Shown here: one piece after another, positions 51,175 to 60,076 of the stretch
How positions within the stretch are numbered: position 1 is the first letter of the stretch
How the letters are laid out: every line of letters begins with the position of its first letter
Origin: Paenibacillus pasadenensis DSM 19293
Lineage (GTDB): Bacteria; Bacillota; Bacilli; Paenibacillales; Paenibacillaceae
NCBI RefSeq assembly: GCF_000422485.1
Contig: NZ_KE383855.1
Coordinates: 25,078 to 89,077, forward strand
Direction of reading: 5' to 3'
Length of the DNA: 64,000 nt
Notes under the pieces: generated by a model
The model's input: the letters and a program-made list of their open reading frames with translations, nothing else
Told to the model about the DNA's origin: nothing
Database searches by the model: none
Translations under genes and position numbers: made by a program

Positions 51175-51568
51175 GCGCCGCGAGCAGGTACAGCGCGGCA
51201 TCGTCGAAGACGCTTTTCAGGCTGATGAAATGGACGCCGACGACGAGCGTGATCCACGGCGCCACGAAGGATGGCCGCTTGGCCCGGTACAGAAGCCAGG
51301 AGCCGATGCCGGCCAGCGCCAGCTCCGCATAAAAAGCGATCAGGTAAGCGCGGAAAGCGCTCGTCTCGTTCAGCGCCGAGGGCGCGTCCCAGTTCGTGAT
51401 GCTCAAGTAGACGCCGGCGAGGCAGACGAGCAGCGCGGCTCCTGCCGCGATCCCGAGCCCGGCCCGCCATGACTCGCGCGGCTTTTCCTGGGCCCAGCCG
51501 AACCAGCTCATGCTGAACAAGCCGAATACGGACGCGTACATCGCATAATCTCTTACATATTCCTCCAT
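51032..51568 (-). CDS. Membrane protein of unknown function
   Basis: 178 residues from ATG 51568 with AGGAGGAAGA upstream. Five to six hydrophobic segments; no motif I recognise. The layout (MYASVFGLFSMSWFGWAQEKP near the start, VGVHFISLKSVF in the middle) looks like a small integral membrane protein common in Paenibacillus and Bacillus, function unknown. It ends just beside the EamA repeat tract, convergent to it. Confidence 0.8.
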   Translation of the reverse strand: MEEYVRDYAMYASVFGLFSMSWFGWAQEKPRESWRAGLGIAAGAALLVCLAGVYLSITNWDAPSALNETSAFRAYLIAFYAELALAGIGSWLLYRAKRPSFVAPWITLVVGVHFISLKSVFDDAALYLLAALMIAVALAAVPLARKLNVASSAMTGIGCGTILLGFAALGLIRFWMAA

Positions 51569-51757
51569 CGGACATCTTCCTCCTCGGCAATCGTTTTCGG
51601 ATAGGTAAACCATACCTTTTTTTCCATAGGGGGCATAGTCCAGAAAAAGATTGTTCGTCCGCTAAACAAAGTTTAAGCTAAGGGGAGCTGTCCTTGCAGC
51701 GAGGCATGCGAACGAAGCAGTGCAGCTAAAACCCAACTAGAGGAGGCAGATCCGATC

Positions 51758-52618
51758 ATGTCATCTGCTGGCAAGAAAGTGGTCGTGACCGGAGGAAGCG
51801 GCATGCTGGGACGCTGGGTCGTCCGGCATTTCCTCGAGCAAGGCTATGAAGTGACGAATGTCGATACCCGCCACCCGGAGGAGCCGCTCTGCCCGACGCT
51901 CATCGTCGATCTGCAGGATCTCGGCCAGACTTACGGCGCGCTCGCCGGCGCAGACGCGGTCGTGCACCTGGCGGCGATCCCGAGAGCGGGCATGGTGCCG
52001 CCCGAGACGACGTTCCGCAACAACGTCATGTCCACCTACAACGTGCTGGAGGCCGCGGCGGGGCTCGGCATCCGCAAGGCCGTCGTCGCCTCGAGCGAGT
52101 CGAGCTACGGCATCTGCTTCGCCGTGCATCCGTTCGGCCCGCAGTATGTGCCGATGGACGAGGCGCATCCTCAGCTGCCGCAGGACAGTTACGGCCTGTC
52201 CAAGGTCGTCGGCGAGCTGACGGCCGATATGTTCCATCGGCGGACCGGCATGCAGGTCGTCTCGCTGCGGCTCGGCAACGTCATTCCGCCGGAGTGGTAC
52301 GAGCAGTTCCCGTCCTGGATCGACAAGCCCGAGGAGCGGGAGCGCATCCTATGGAGCTACATCGACACGCGCGATGCCGCCGAGGCTTGCCGTCTGGCCG
52401 TCGAGGCGGAGGGGCTCGGCTCGGTCGCGCTGAACCTGGCGTCGGACGAGACGAGCATGGCGGTTCCGAGCCGCGAGCTGATGGCCGCGCGCTATCCCGA
52501 GGTGCAGGATTATCGCGCTCCGCTGGAAGGGCATGAGTCGCTGCTGAGCAGCGAAAAGGCGATGCGCCTGCTCGGCTGGCAGCCGAAGCGCCGCTGGCGG
52601 GAGCAGCTCGGCCTCTAG
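51758..52618 (+). CDS. NAD-dependent epimerase/dehydratase (extended SDR)
   Basis: 286 residues. The Rossmann motif VTGGSGMLGRWV (GxxGxxG) is at residues 10-21, DLQDLG binds the cofactor, and the catalytic Tyr-Lys pair is in DSYGLSKVVGE. Family members alter nucleotide sugars or uronic acids. It lies ahead of a 0.7-kb hairpin array and shares no operon. Confidence 0.93.
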   Translation: MSSAGKKVVVTGGSGMLGRWVVRHFLEQGYEVTNVDTRHPEEPLCPTLIVDLQDLGQTYGALAGADAVVHLAAIPRAGMVPPETTFRNNVMSTYNVLEAAAGLGIRKAVVASSESSYGICFAVHPFGPQYVPMDEAHPQLPQDSYGLSKVVGELTADMFHRRTGMQVVSLRLGNVIPPEWYEQFPSWIDKPEERERILWSYIDTRDAAEACRLAVEAEGLGSVALNLASDETSMAVPSRELMAARYPEVQDYRAPLEGHESLLSSEKAMRLLGWQPKRRWREQLGL

Positions 52619-52649
52619 GCGAGCTGCACTGCGGGCGAGCGGCAGGACG

Positions 52650-52760
52650 ATGCGGGACGGGCAAGGCGGACAAGGCAAGTCAGGTAAAGGTGGAACGAGG
52701 CGGACAGGGCAAGGCAGGTAGAGGCAGGGCGAGGCGGACAAGGCAAGGGCAGGTACAGCC
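52650..52760. repeat. Purine-rich low-complexity direct repeats
   Basis: GAGGCGGACA-RGGCAAGG-CAGGTA occurs twice with small changes (about 52698-52720 and 52731-52755), and GGCGGACAAGGCAAG also at 52665. No gene is seen. The tract leads into the hairpin array. Confidence 0.6.
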
Positions 52761-52825
52761 AGGACGTACGAAGGTAGTCTGAACTCCTTCATCGCAGTCC
52801 GCCGTATGCAGCCATCCTCGCTTGC

Positions 52826-53525
52826 CCGGAACCGGTGAATCCAAGGCAGAAAACTGCCTTGGAGCCGGTCCGACGGCCGGAACCGGCGAATCCAAGGCAG
52901 AAAAGTGCCTTGGATCCGGCCCGTCGGCCGGAACCGGCGAATCCAAGGCAGAAAACTGCCTTGGATCCGGCCCGGACGGCCGGAACCGGTGGATCCAAGG
53001 CAGAAAACTGCCTTGGATGCGGCCCGTCGGCCGGAACCGGAAAATCCAAGGCAGAAAACTGCCTTGAATCCGTCCCGGCCGGCCGGAACCGGCAAATCCA
53101 AGGCAGAAATGTGCCTTGGACCCGGCCCGACCGGCCGGAACCGATGGATCCAAGGCAGAAAACTGCCTTGGATCCGGCCCGACGGCCGGAACCGGCGAAT
53201 CCAAGGCAGAAAACTGCCTTGGATCCGGCCCGGACGGCCGGAACCGGTGGATCCAAGGCAGAAAAGTGCCTTGGATCCGGCCCGACCGGCCGGATCCGGC
53301 CCGTCGGCCGGAACCGGCGAATCCAAGGCAGAAAAGTGCCTTGGATCCGGCCCGACCGGCCGGAAACGCTGAACCCAAGGCAGAAATGTGCCTTGGATCC
53401 GGCCCGACGGCCGGAACCGGCAAATCCAAGGTAGAAATGTGCCTTGAATCCGTCCCAGCCAGCCGGAACCGATGGATTCAAGGCAGAAAACTGCCTTGAA
53501 TCCGTCCCGTCCCGCCGGTTCCGGC
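52826..53525. repeat. Tandem array of 13 hairpin units, 51-52 bp each
   Basis: Thirteen copies of an 11-bp-arm hairpin, ATCCAAGGCAG-AAAA-CTGCCTTGGAT or close variants, begin at 52841, 52892, 52943, 52995, 53046, 53098, 53150, 53201, 53253, 53323, 53375, 53426 and 53478. They alternate with a GC palindrome of the type CCGGCCCGACGGCCGGAACCGG. Spacing is 51 or 52 bp, except one 70-bp step caused by an extra 18-bp CCGGCC segment at 53281-53300. It fills the space between the convergent epimerase and SDR genes. Confidence 0.95.
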
Positions 53526-53553
53526 GGTCCATCCGCCCATCGCCATCAACCGC

Positions 53554-53597
53554 AAAAAAGAGAAGGAGCCGAGCTTGCTCGGCTCCTTCTCTTTTTT
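53554..53597. terminator. Perfect 21-bp bidirectional terminator
   Basis: Arms 53554-53574 and 53577-53597 are exact inverted copies with a 2-nt centre; A6 at one end and T6 at the other let it act in both directions, between convergent genes. Confidence 0.93.
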
Positions 53598-53621
53598 GCG
53601 ACTTGCCCGTCCGTCCGCGCC

Positions 53622-54377
53622 TTACAGCGTGAGCCCGCCGTCGGCGACGACAATCGAGCCGGTCATGTAGCTGGCGCGGTCCGAGGCCAGGAAGCAGGCC
53701 ACCTCCGCGAGCTCGTCCGGCTGGGCGTAGCGGCCCATGCGCATGTTGCCGACTTCCTCCGGCACGTAGCCGCCGGACAGGAACGCCGCCTCGACGCCCT
53801 TCGTCAGCGCCGTCTCGACGCCGCCCGGGCAGATGGCGTTGACGCGAATGCCTTTTTTCACATATTCGATCGCCGCGCCCTTCGTCAAGCCAACGACCGC
53901 ATGCTTGCTCGCGGAATAGGCCGACGCGCTATGCTCGCTCTTCACGCCCGCGGTGGAAGCCGTGTTCACGATCGAGCCGCCGCCCTGCTGCTCCATCACC
54001 TTCAGCACATACTTCATGCCGAGGAAGACGCCGCGCACGTTGACGCTCATGATGCGGTCGAACTCGCTCTCCTCGATGTCGGCGAGCCGGTTGAACTTCT
54101 GCACGATGCCGGCGTTGTTGAAAAAGACGTCGATCCGGCCGAAGGCGTCGACGGCCGCCTGCACATAGCGCTGCACGTCCTCGGCCTTGGAGACGTCGGC
54201 CTGGACGAAGATCGCCTCGCCGCCCTGCTCCTGGATCAGCCGGACCGTTTCCTGGCCTCCGGCCTCGTTGAAGTCGACGATGACGAGCTTGGCTCCGTAG
54301 CCGGCCATCTTCAGGCTCGTGGCGCGGCCGATGCCGCTGCCTCCGCCGGTGACGAGCGCGATTTTTTCGTTAAGCAT
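53622..54377 (-). CDS. Short-chain dehydrogenase/reductase
   Basis: 251 residues, classical SDR. The cofactor motif TGGGSGIGRAT (TGxxxGxG) is near residue 10, NNAG in the middle, and the catalytic Tyr-Lys in YSASKHAVVGLTKG. VNAICPGGVET and GSIVVADGGLTL close the fold. Substrate unknown; related proteins act on sugars, steroids or 3-oxoacyl groups. Confidence 0.94.
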   Translation of the reverse strand: MLNEKIALVTGGGSGIGRATSLKMAGYGAKLVIVDFNEAGGQETVRLIQEQGGEAIFVQADVSKAEDVQRYVQAAVDAFGRIDVFFNNAGIVQKFNRLADIEESEFDRIMSVNVRGVFLGMKYVLKVMEQQGGGSIVNTASTAGVKSEHSASAYSASKHAVVGLTKGAAIEYVKKGIRVNAICPGGVETALTKGVEAAFLSGGYVPEEVGNMRMGRYAQPDELAEVACFLASDRASYMTGSIVVADGGLTL

Positions 54378-54518
54378 ATGGGATCATCCTTTCGGAGAGA
54401 GTGGGATCTGCTGCTCCTCCATTGTAGAGCGCTTACATCGGCGTTCCTTGTTCTTTTCTCCGATTTGTAGTACTTTTTTCACATCTTGAGATCGGCCGGC
54501 AGCCGAAGGGGGACGGAC

Positions 54519-55775
54519 ATGAACAAGCTGGAGCAGCTGAGGGAATTCGGAAGGCTTCTATACGACGCCCTGCAGGTGCCGGTCTTCATCGTCCATCCGG
54601 GGCGAAAAATCGAAGCGGAGCACGCCCCCGCCGCGCTCCGGACCAATCCGTTCTTCGCGGCCGTCCGCGACCAGGTCGCCGGCGCCGAATATGCGCTTGT
54701 GGCGGCCGACCAGCCGATCCGCTTCACGCGCTCGCGGCTGCAATACCTGTTCGTGAACGCGCTGGACGACGAGCGGCTCGCCGGCACGATCGTGCTCGGA
54801 CCGTTCGCGCAGGAGCGGGATGCGGGCGACGGCCTGGACGAAGGACTGGCCGCGCTCCATGCCGGCAACCGGCGCCAGCTGCTCGAGCTGTACGAGGCGG
54901 TGCCGCTGCTGGAGTCGGAGCGGGCCGCCGCGATCGGCCTCATGGTCCACTTCGCGGTGCGCCGGACGCCGGTCGATCCGGCAGCCGGCCTGCTGGCCGA
55001 GGCTCCGCTGCAGGAGCCGGCCTCGGCGGAGAGGCGCGGCGCGGAGGCGGAGCTGTCGCGCAGCCGGCGCAGCGGGCTGCAGCATGCCAATCTGCCGCAT
55101 GAGCGCGTCTTGCTGCACTACGTGCGCACCGGGGAAAAAGAACGGATGCGCGCGTTCGTCATGGAGTTCATCGTCGGCGAGGAGGAATTCGGCGTGCTCG
55201 CGCGCCGCAGCCGCCTGCGCAGCGAGAAGAACCTGATGATCACCGGCATCGCGCTCATCTGCCGGGCCGCCATCGAGGGCGGCCTGCCGGAGGAGACGGC
55301 TTTCACGCTCAGCGACTACTATATTCAGCAGCTCGAGGACCAGCCGTCGCTGCAGGAGGTCGGCGCGGTCATGACCAAGGCGCTGTTCGACTTCGTCGAC
55401 CGGGTGGCGCAGGAGCGCCGCGGCCGCTTTTCTCCCGCCGTGCAGGACTGCCTCCATGAGATCGCCAGCGGGCTGTACGGAGAGCTGACGCTTCCCCGGC
55501 TCGCCGAGCGCGCCCACCTCAGCCCCAACTACCTGTCCGGCCTGTTCCGCCAGGAGGTCGGGCTGACGATCTCGGCCTACATCCAGCGCGAGCGGATCGA
55601 GGAGGCCAAGAAGCTGCTCTCGCTCACCGACTACCCGGTCGCGGACATCGCGGCGTGGCTGAGCTTTCACGATCAGAGCTACTTCATCAAGGTGTTCAAG
55701 AAATGGGAAGGCCAGACGCCCCGGGCGTACCGGCGCGCGGAGCGGCGTCCGGCGCGGAGGCTGCCGCAGGCTTGA
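54519..55775 (+). CDS. AraC-family transcriptional regulator
   Basis: 418 residues from ATG 54519 with GAAGGGGGAC upstream. The C-terminal 100 residues are an AraC/XylS double helix-turn-helix: LTLPRLAERAHLSPNYLSGLFRQEVGLTISAYI and VADIAAWLSFHDQSYFIKVFKKWEGQTPRAYR. The N-terminal 130 residues look like a small ligand or sensor domain (VPVFIVHPGRKIE). No membrane segment. It is divergent from the SDR gene, which may be its target. Confidence 0.93.
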   Translation: MNKLEQLREFGRLLYDALQVPVFIVHPGRKIEAEHAPAALRTNPFFAAVRDQVAGAEYALVAADQPIRFTRSRLQYLFVNALDDERLAGTIVLGPFAQERDAGDGLDEGLAALHAGNRRQLLELYEAVPLLESERAAAIGLMVHFAVRRTPVDPAAGLLAEAPLQEPASAERRGAEAELSRSRRSGLQHANLPHERVLLHYVRTGEKERMRAFVMEFIVGEEEFGVLARRSRLRSEKNLMITGIALICRAAIEGGLPEETAFTLSDYYIQQLEDQPSLQEVGAVMTKALFDFVDRVAQERRGRFSPAVQDCLHEIASGLYGELTLPRLAERAHLSPNYLSGLFRQEVGLTISAYIQRERIEEAKKLLSLTDYPVADIAAWLSFHDQSYFIKVFKKWEGQTPRAYRRAERRPARRLPQA

Positions 55776-55812
55776 CGATCCCTCTGCCGAGTGGAACGAT
55801 AAGGAGGAGATC

Positions 55813-55839
55813 GGCGCGGCCTAACCGTTAGGCTGCGCC
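55813..55839 (+). terminator. Hairpin after AraC gene
   Basis: GGCGCGGCCTAAC / GTTAGGCTGCGCC pair over 13 positions with one G-U. There is no T tract, so terminator function is uncertain. Confidence 0.45.
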
Positions 55840-55909
55840 GCCCGTGGGCGCTGGACCCATGCACGGATGCAGGGCTCGCGCGAAAAGAGCCGACGAGGGG
55901 GATGCGAGA

Positions 55910-57034
55910 ATGGAACAGAAGATGCGGACGATGGCGCTGGAGGATGCGCCGCTGATCCGAGCGCATGGGAGGACAGGGCCGTCGCGCTCGCCGCTCGCGC
56001 TGTTCTGGACGGGCAGCGGCATCGAGCTGGTCGTGACGGGGACGGAGCTGTGGCTGGAGGTCGAGGCTTCGTTCGGACCGTATGAGCCATGGTTCAGCCT
56101 GCTGGTGAACGGGACTCCGGTCAGCCGCCAGATGGCTCAGGAGGGCCGACGCTGGGTGCCGGTGTTCCGCGGGATGGACCCGCGGACGGCCAAGCGCGTG
56201 CGTTTCGTCAAGGAAACGCAGGCAATGAGCGGAGATCCGGCCTGCGCGCTGCTGCTCCACGGCCTGCGCACGGACGGGGAGCTGCTGCCGGTGCCGGAGC
56301 GGGCGCGCCGGATCGAGTTCGTCGGGGACAGCATTACTTCCGGCGAAGGAGCGGTCGGGGCGCAGGCGGAAGAGGACTGGATCCCGATGTGGTTCAGCGC
56401 GCTCGACAGCTACGGCTGGCGGACGGCCGAGGCGCTGGACGCCGACTGCCGCATCCTGTCGCAGAGCGGCTGGGGGGTGCTCAGCGGCTGGGACAATGAT
56501 CCGCGCTCGCGGATGCCGGCGGTGTACGAGCAGACATGCGGCCTGCTCGGCGGCGAGCGCAACGCGGCGCTCGGCGCGCTGGAGCCGCATGACTTCGGCT
56601 CCTGGCAGCCGGATGCGGTCGTCGTCAATCTCGGCACGAACGACAGCGGCGCGTTCCGCTCGCCGCAGTGGACCTGCGCGGAGACGGGGCAGACGTTCAA
56701 GCAGCGGCTGAAGGACGACGGCAGCTTTCACGAGGAGGATTTGCAGGCGTTCGAGGCGGCGGCTGAGCAATTCCTCGGACGGCTGCGCGCCTGCAATCCG
56801 CAGGCGTGGATCGTCTGGGCGTACGGCATGCTCGGCATCGAGATGATGCCGAGCCTCTATCGCGCCGTCGACGCCCATGCGAGGCGCACCGGCGACCGCC
56901 GCGTCGCCGTGTTCCAGCTGCCGGCGATGACGGCCCGCACGCAGGGCGCCCGCCAGCATCCCGGCGCCGAGGCGCATCGGCAGGCGGCGGAGGCGCTGGC
57001 GGAGCATTTGCGGGGGCTGCTGCACGAACGTTGA
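55910..57034 (+). CDS. SGNH/GDSL-family hydrolase, carbohydrate esterase 2-like
   Basis: 374 residues from ATG 55910 with GAGGGGGAT upstream. The N-terminal 130 residues resemble the beta-sandwich of CE2 esterases (SGIELVVTGTELWLEVEA). The SGNH domain follows with block I EFVGDSIT (Ser nucleophile), the Gly of block II, block III VVNLGTND and a late HPGAEAH for the catalytic His. It probably removes acetyl groups from sugars. No signal peptide, so it is cytoplasmic. Confidence 0.9.
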   Translation: MEQKMRTMALEDAPLIRAHGRTGPSRSPLALFWTGSGIELVVTGTELWLEVEASFGPYEPWFSLLVNGTPVSRQMAQEGRRWVPVFRGMDPRTAKRVRFVKETQAMSGDPACALLLHGLRTDGELLPVPERARRIEFVGDSITSGEGAVGAQAEEDWIPMWFSALDSYGWRTAEALDADCRILSQSGWGVLSGWDNDPRSRMPAVYEQTCGLLGGERNAALGALEPHDFGSWQPDAVVVNLGTNDSGAFRSPQWTCAETGQTFKQRLKDDGSFHEEDLQAFEAAAEQFLGRLRACNPQAWIVWAYGMLGIEMMPSLYRAVDAHARRTGDRRVAVFQLPAMTARTQGARQHPGAEAHRQAAEALAEHLRGLLHER

Positions 57035-57156
57035 CAGCCGACGGCCGAGCCCCGCGAGCTGCTGGCTGACCGCATGCCGCCGCAATTGGTCGGCGAGCTC
57101 TTTGCCGCCAGGGGCAAGGCGGCGGCGCTAGTTTTCGCCAGGCCTCGACGATTGGC

Positions 57157-57206
57157 AAAAGAAGCGTCCGTCCAAGCTCTTGCGAGCCGGAACGGACGCT
57201 TCTTTT
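57157..57206. terminator. Bidirectional terminator between SGNH and M56 genes
   Basis: AAAAGAAGCGTCCGT / ACGGACGCTTCTTTT pair over 15 positions around a 20-nt loop, with T or A runs on both sides. Confidence 0.85.
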
Positions 57207-57227
57207 TTTCTTTCCGGTGAAGCCTTC

Positions 57228-59486
57228 CTACCTCTTCGTCAGTCCGACCAGCTCTTTCAGCACCTCATGGTGGAATTCGTCCATGCCGCGGAAAAACGCC
57301 ACGTAATGCCGGCCGCCGCTTTCCCAGATGTAGTAGGTGTGGGTGCGGTCATCGTTGTAGCCTTTATCGAATCCATATGGATTTGTTGCGGAATTGCTGT
57401 CTTTCACGACTAATAAATCCATGCCGTGCAAGCTTATGCGGCTTGGGGGAATCAGCTTGTCCGCCTCGACGAGGGGGCCGCTGCCTTGATAGAAGGATAC
57501 CGTATCGTTCCGATCGCCTATGGGGGCATTGGAAGGCGCGCGGTAGGTGCTTTCCAGAGAATCGCTCACAATTAGCGACGGATAGCTAATATTCCGTCCA
57601 CCCCGCTGAAGCATAACCGCATTATCAAGCGTCAGCTTCTCTGTCATGATCGTCTTCGGCAGCATTGGCTCGAAGCCGAGGATTTTTGTCGCAGCGTCCA
57701 GATCTTCGGTATCGTAAAGCGGAAATGGTTCGCCTGCTCCGCTGTAGTCCGTCGCCTTTACTTGATCCGGCCAGACGAACGAGCGGAGCACCTGATCACG
57801 CTGCGCGTCGCTGAGGTTCATCCAGTGCTGAGGCGTTCCTTCCTTCTGGCTATGGTTTTCGCTGAAATAATCGAGAGCGTACCAGACGTCTCCGTCCTTC
57901 CAAATGAATGTCTTGGCGTGCTCGGGAAGATGCCAGGCATAGTTCTGGACCTCCGTGACGAGCGTGCCTTGAATACCTGCGAATTCGGCCGGCTCGTGCC
58001 GGAACGCAATCGGCTCCGGTTTTCCCCTCATCGCCGGAGCGTTCGTCCAAAATTCCTCGCCTGGCTGCACGCGATACGTCTCTCGCAGATCGTTAAGCGA
58101 GGCCTTAAGCTCGAACCTCGGAACGTAGCCCGCTGCAGGGCTCATGGAGACGAACCCGACGGTGACGCGGTCTTTTTCCTCTTTTCGGACGGCCTGGTCG
58201 ACGTTTAAGTAGCTCATCTTATACCCCTGCGGCAGATCGTCCGGCACTTTAAAGTCAAAGTTCGTATGGACGCGCAGCCGATCCAGACTGGAAAACCATT
58301 TGAAGTCATCCATGTTGCGGGTGATGCCGAGAGATCCAGGCCCGCGGCTGTCACCCTTCGCCGAGACCGTTTCGAGCGTCTTCGGCCCTTGAAGCGGGGC
58401 GGAGGCCATCATCAGCAGCACGGCGCTGGCGGCGAGCGCCAGTACGATAATCGGAAACGAAAGGCGATACGAGCCTTCGCGGAAGCGCGCGATCATGGCG
58501 ATCCGCCGCTTCAGCTCACCGCGCTTCTGCGGGAACAGCGCGAACGGCAGTCCCGGCGCCGGGCGCGGGCCGGGGCGGCGGGCAAGCTGGAGCAGCGTCA
58601 TGCCGTAGGAGGAGCCTTCCCGTTCGCCGAGCGCGTCCAGCACGCCGGCGTCGCAGGCGATCTCACGGTCGGCCTTCATGCTCCGCAGCGCCAGCCAGAC
58701 GAACGGATTAAACCAGTAGATCGCGGCGACAGCGGCCCAGAGCGCGCCGACCCACATGTCCTTCCGCTTCACATGGATCAGCTCATGCAGCAGCACATGC
58801 GTCAGCTGCCGGGAATCGGCTTCGGCAGCGAACCCTGCGGGCATGTAGACGGCAGGCCTCATCCAGCCATGGATGAAAGGACCCGCTCGCCCGGGCAGCT
58901 CGTACAGCCCGATGCGGCGCCGGATGCCGAGCCGCTGCCGACACGCTTCCAGGGCGAAAAGGACGGAAGCCGCCTGGACCGGTACGGCATGCTTCAAGAT
59001 ACGGCGGAAGCGCAGCGCGGCAAAGAGGCCGATGATTCCAAGCGTCAGCAGGCCGGCCAGCCAGACGAGCGTGCCTAACGTCAGCCAGAGGCTGAGGGCG
59101 GAAGAAGGCGGCTCCGGCGCTGCAGCAGCAGTCGGCTTGTCTGAATTCGCTGTGCTGATTGCGCTGGCCTCGGCGCCAGGAGCCGCCGGCTGAGCTGCTG
59201 CCGGGAGGCTGGCCGGACCCGGTGCGGGCGACTCCGCAGGAGCTTCCGAGACGACGCTGGAAGCTTCCTGAACCAGCGCCGGGACGACCCGGAATAGATT
59301 GAACGGCGTTTCCGGCAGCGCCGGAACGAGCAGCTTGACGAGCACGAGCAGCCAGAGCAGCGGCATGACGCGCGGCAGCAGCCGCCCCTCGCGCCAGCGG
59401 CGAAGGAGCAGCATGAGCGCGATGAGCGCCGACGAGCCGATGGACGCCTGGAGCAGCAGCAGGAAGGTCGCCTCGAGCCCGCTCAT
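57228..59486 (-). CDS. M56-family membrane metallopeptidase (BlaR1/MecR1-like)
   Basis: 752 residues from ATG 59486, overlapping the BlaI-type stop as ATGA. Four N-terminal helices surround a zinc protease site HELIH (in HVLLHELIHVKRKDM) with a later Glu, as in BlaR1. The C-terminal outer region of about 400 residues is not a penicillin-binding domain: the SxxK and KTG motifs are absent. So it senses something other than a beta-lactam, or works as a general signal protease that inactivates the BlaI partner. Confidence 0.92.
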   Translation of the reverse strand: MSGLEATFLLLLQASIGSSALIALMLLLRRWREGRLLPRVMPLLWLLVLVKLLVPALPETPFNLFRVVPALVQEASSVVSEAPAESPAPGPASLPAAAQPAAPGAEASAISTANSDKPTAAAAPEPPSSALSLWLTLGTLVWLAGLLTLGIIGLFAALRFRRILKHAVPVQAASVLFALEACRQRLGIRRRIGLYELPGRAGPFIHGWMRPAVYMPAGFAAEADSRQLTHVLLHELIHVKRKDMWVGALWAAVAAIYWFNPFVWLALRSMKADREIACDAGVLDALGEREGSSYGMTLLQLARRPGPRPAPGLPFALFPQKRGELKRRIAMIARFREGSYRLSFPIIVLALAASAVLLMMASAPLQGPKTLETVSAKGDSRGPGSLGITRNMDDFKWFSSLDRLRVHTNFDFKVPDDLPQGYKMSYLNVDQAVRKEEKDRVTVGFVSMSPAAGYVPRFELKASLNDLRETYRVQPGEEFWTNAPAMRGKPEPIAFRHEPAEFAGIQGTLVTEVQNYAWHLPEHAKTFIWKDGDVWYALDYFSENHSQKEGTPQHWMNLSDAQRDQVLRSFVWPDQVKATDYSGAGEPFPLYDTEDLDAATKILGFEPMLPKTIMTEKLTLDNAVMLQRGGRNISYPSLIVSDSLESTYRAPSNAPIGDRNDTVSFYQGSGPLVEADKLIPPSRISLHGMDLLVVKDSNSATNPYGFDKGYNDDRTHTYYIWESGGRHYVAFFRGMDEFHHEVLKELVGLTKR

Positions 59487-59869
59487 GCGTCGCCGCCTTT
59501 CTTCTGCTTGTCCAGCAGCCGCTGCAGCTGCTCGATCTCTTGATCGGACAGCCTTTCTTCTTCCAGGAACTTGGCGCACATCATGCCGATCGCTCCGTCA
59601 TAGACGCGGTTCAGGAACGAGCGGTTCTCCGATCTCAAGTACTCGTCGCGCGTGACGAGCGGATAGTAGAGATACGTGCGGCCGGACTTCTCGAAGCGGA
59701 TCGCTTCTTTATTGAGCAGGCGGTTGAGAAAGGTCTTGATCGTCTGATCCGACCAATCCATCTGCCGCTGCAGGCGTTCGATGATCTCGCTGGCCGTGAG
59801 CGGCTCCTGCTCCCACAGCAGCTTCATCACCTCGCTCTCCGATTCGCTGATGCGGATGGGGGCGTTCAT
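59483..59869 (-). CDS. BlaI/MecI-family repressor
   Basis: 128 residues from ATG 59869 (AAGGAGGAA upstream). The winged helix reads LTASEIIERLQRQMDWSDQTIKTFLNRLLNKE, and the C-terminal part is a dimerisation helix region. Cleavage by the M56 partner would release it from DNA. Two TACA/TGTA palindromes lie upstream in the gap to the divergent gene. Confidence 0.94.
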   Translation of the reverse strand: MNAPIRISESESEVMKLLWEQEPLTASEIIERLQRQMDWSDQTIKTFLNRLLNKEAIRFEKSGRTYLYYPLVTRDEYLRSENRSFLNRVYDGAIGMMCAKFLEEERLSDQEIEQLQRLLDKQKKGGDA

Positions 59870-59895
59870 TCGAAATTCCTCCTTTTCCTTGAACA

Positions 59896-59934
59896 TTTAC
59901 ACATGTAAACGATAGGTATAGATTACAGGTGTAA
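59896..59934. promoter_or_regulatory. Two BlaI-type operators in divergent promoter region
   Basis: TTTACACATGTAAA (59896-59909) and TTACAGGTGTAA (59923-59934) carry the TACA/TGTA core recognised by BlaI/MecI proteins, 26 bp apart centre to centre. Confidence 0.8.
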
Positions 59935-60076
59935 ATGATGGAGGTCAAGAGAAATCTCGGAATGCGTGCGTGGAGCGGCGGTCGGCGGACAGGAGACGGG
60001 CTCAGGATGGAGGCAGGAACATTCTTTCGTCGACATCCGTCTATTCGTGAAGACCCCCACAAAAAGGAGACCCGAC

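Noticed and set aside
49995..51332. Long plus-strand frame across the EamA gene and beyond
   Set aside because: Out of frame with the transmembrane protein, Arg/Ala-rich low-complexity product, open only because of high GC.
52826..53525. CRISPR array
   Set aside because: Units are contiguous variants of one sequence with no unique spacers, the whole 51-52 bp is repeated, and no cas gene is nearby.
52349..53532. Long open frames on both strands across the hairpin array, with 17-residue peptide repeats
   Set aside because: A repeat near 51 bp without stops opens several frames at once. The mix of 51- and 52-bp steps breaks any one register, and there are no ribosome sites.
57228..59486. Beta-lactam sensor BlaR1
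   Set aside because: The C-terminal penicillin-binding motifs SxxK and KTG are missing, and no beta-lactamase gene is in the window.
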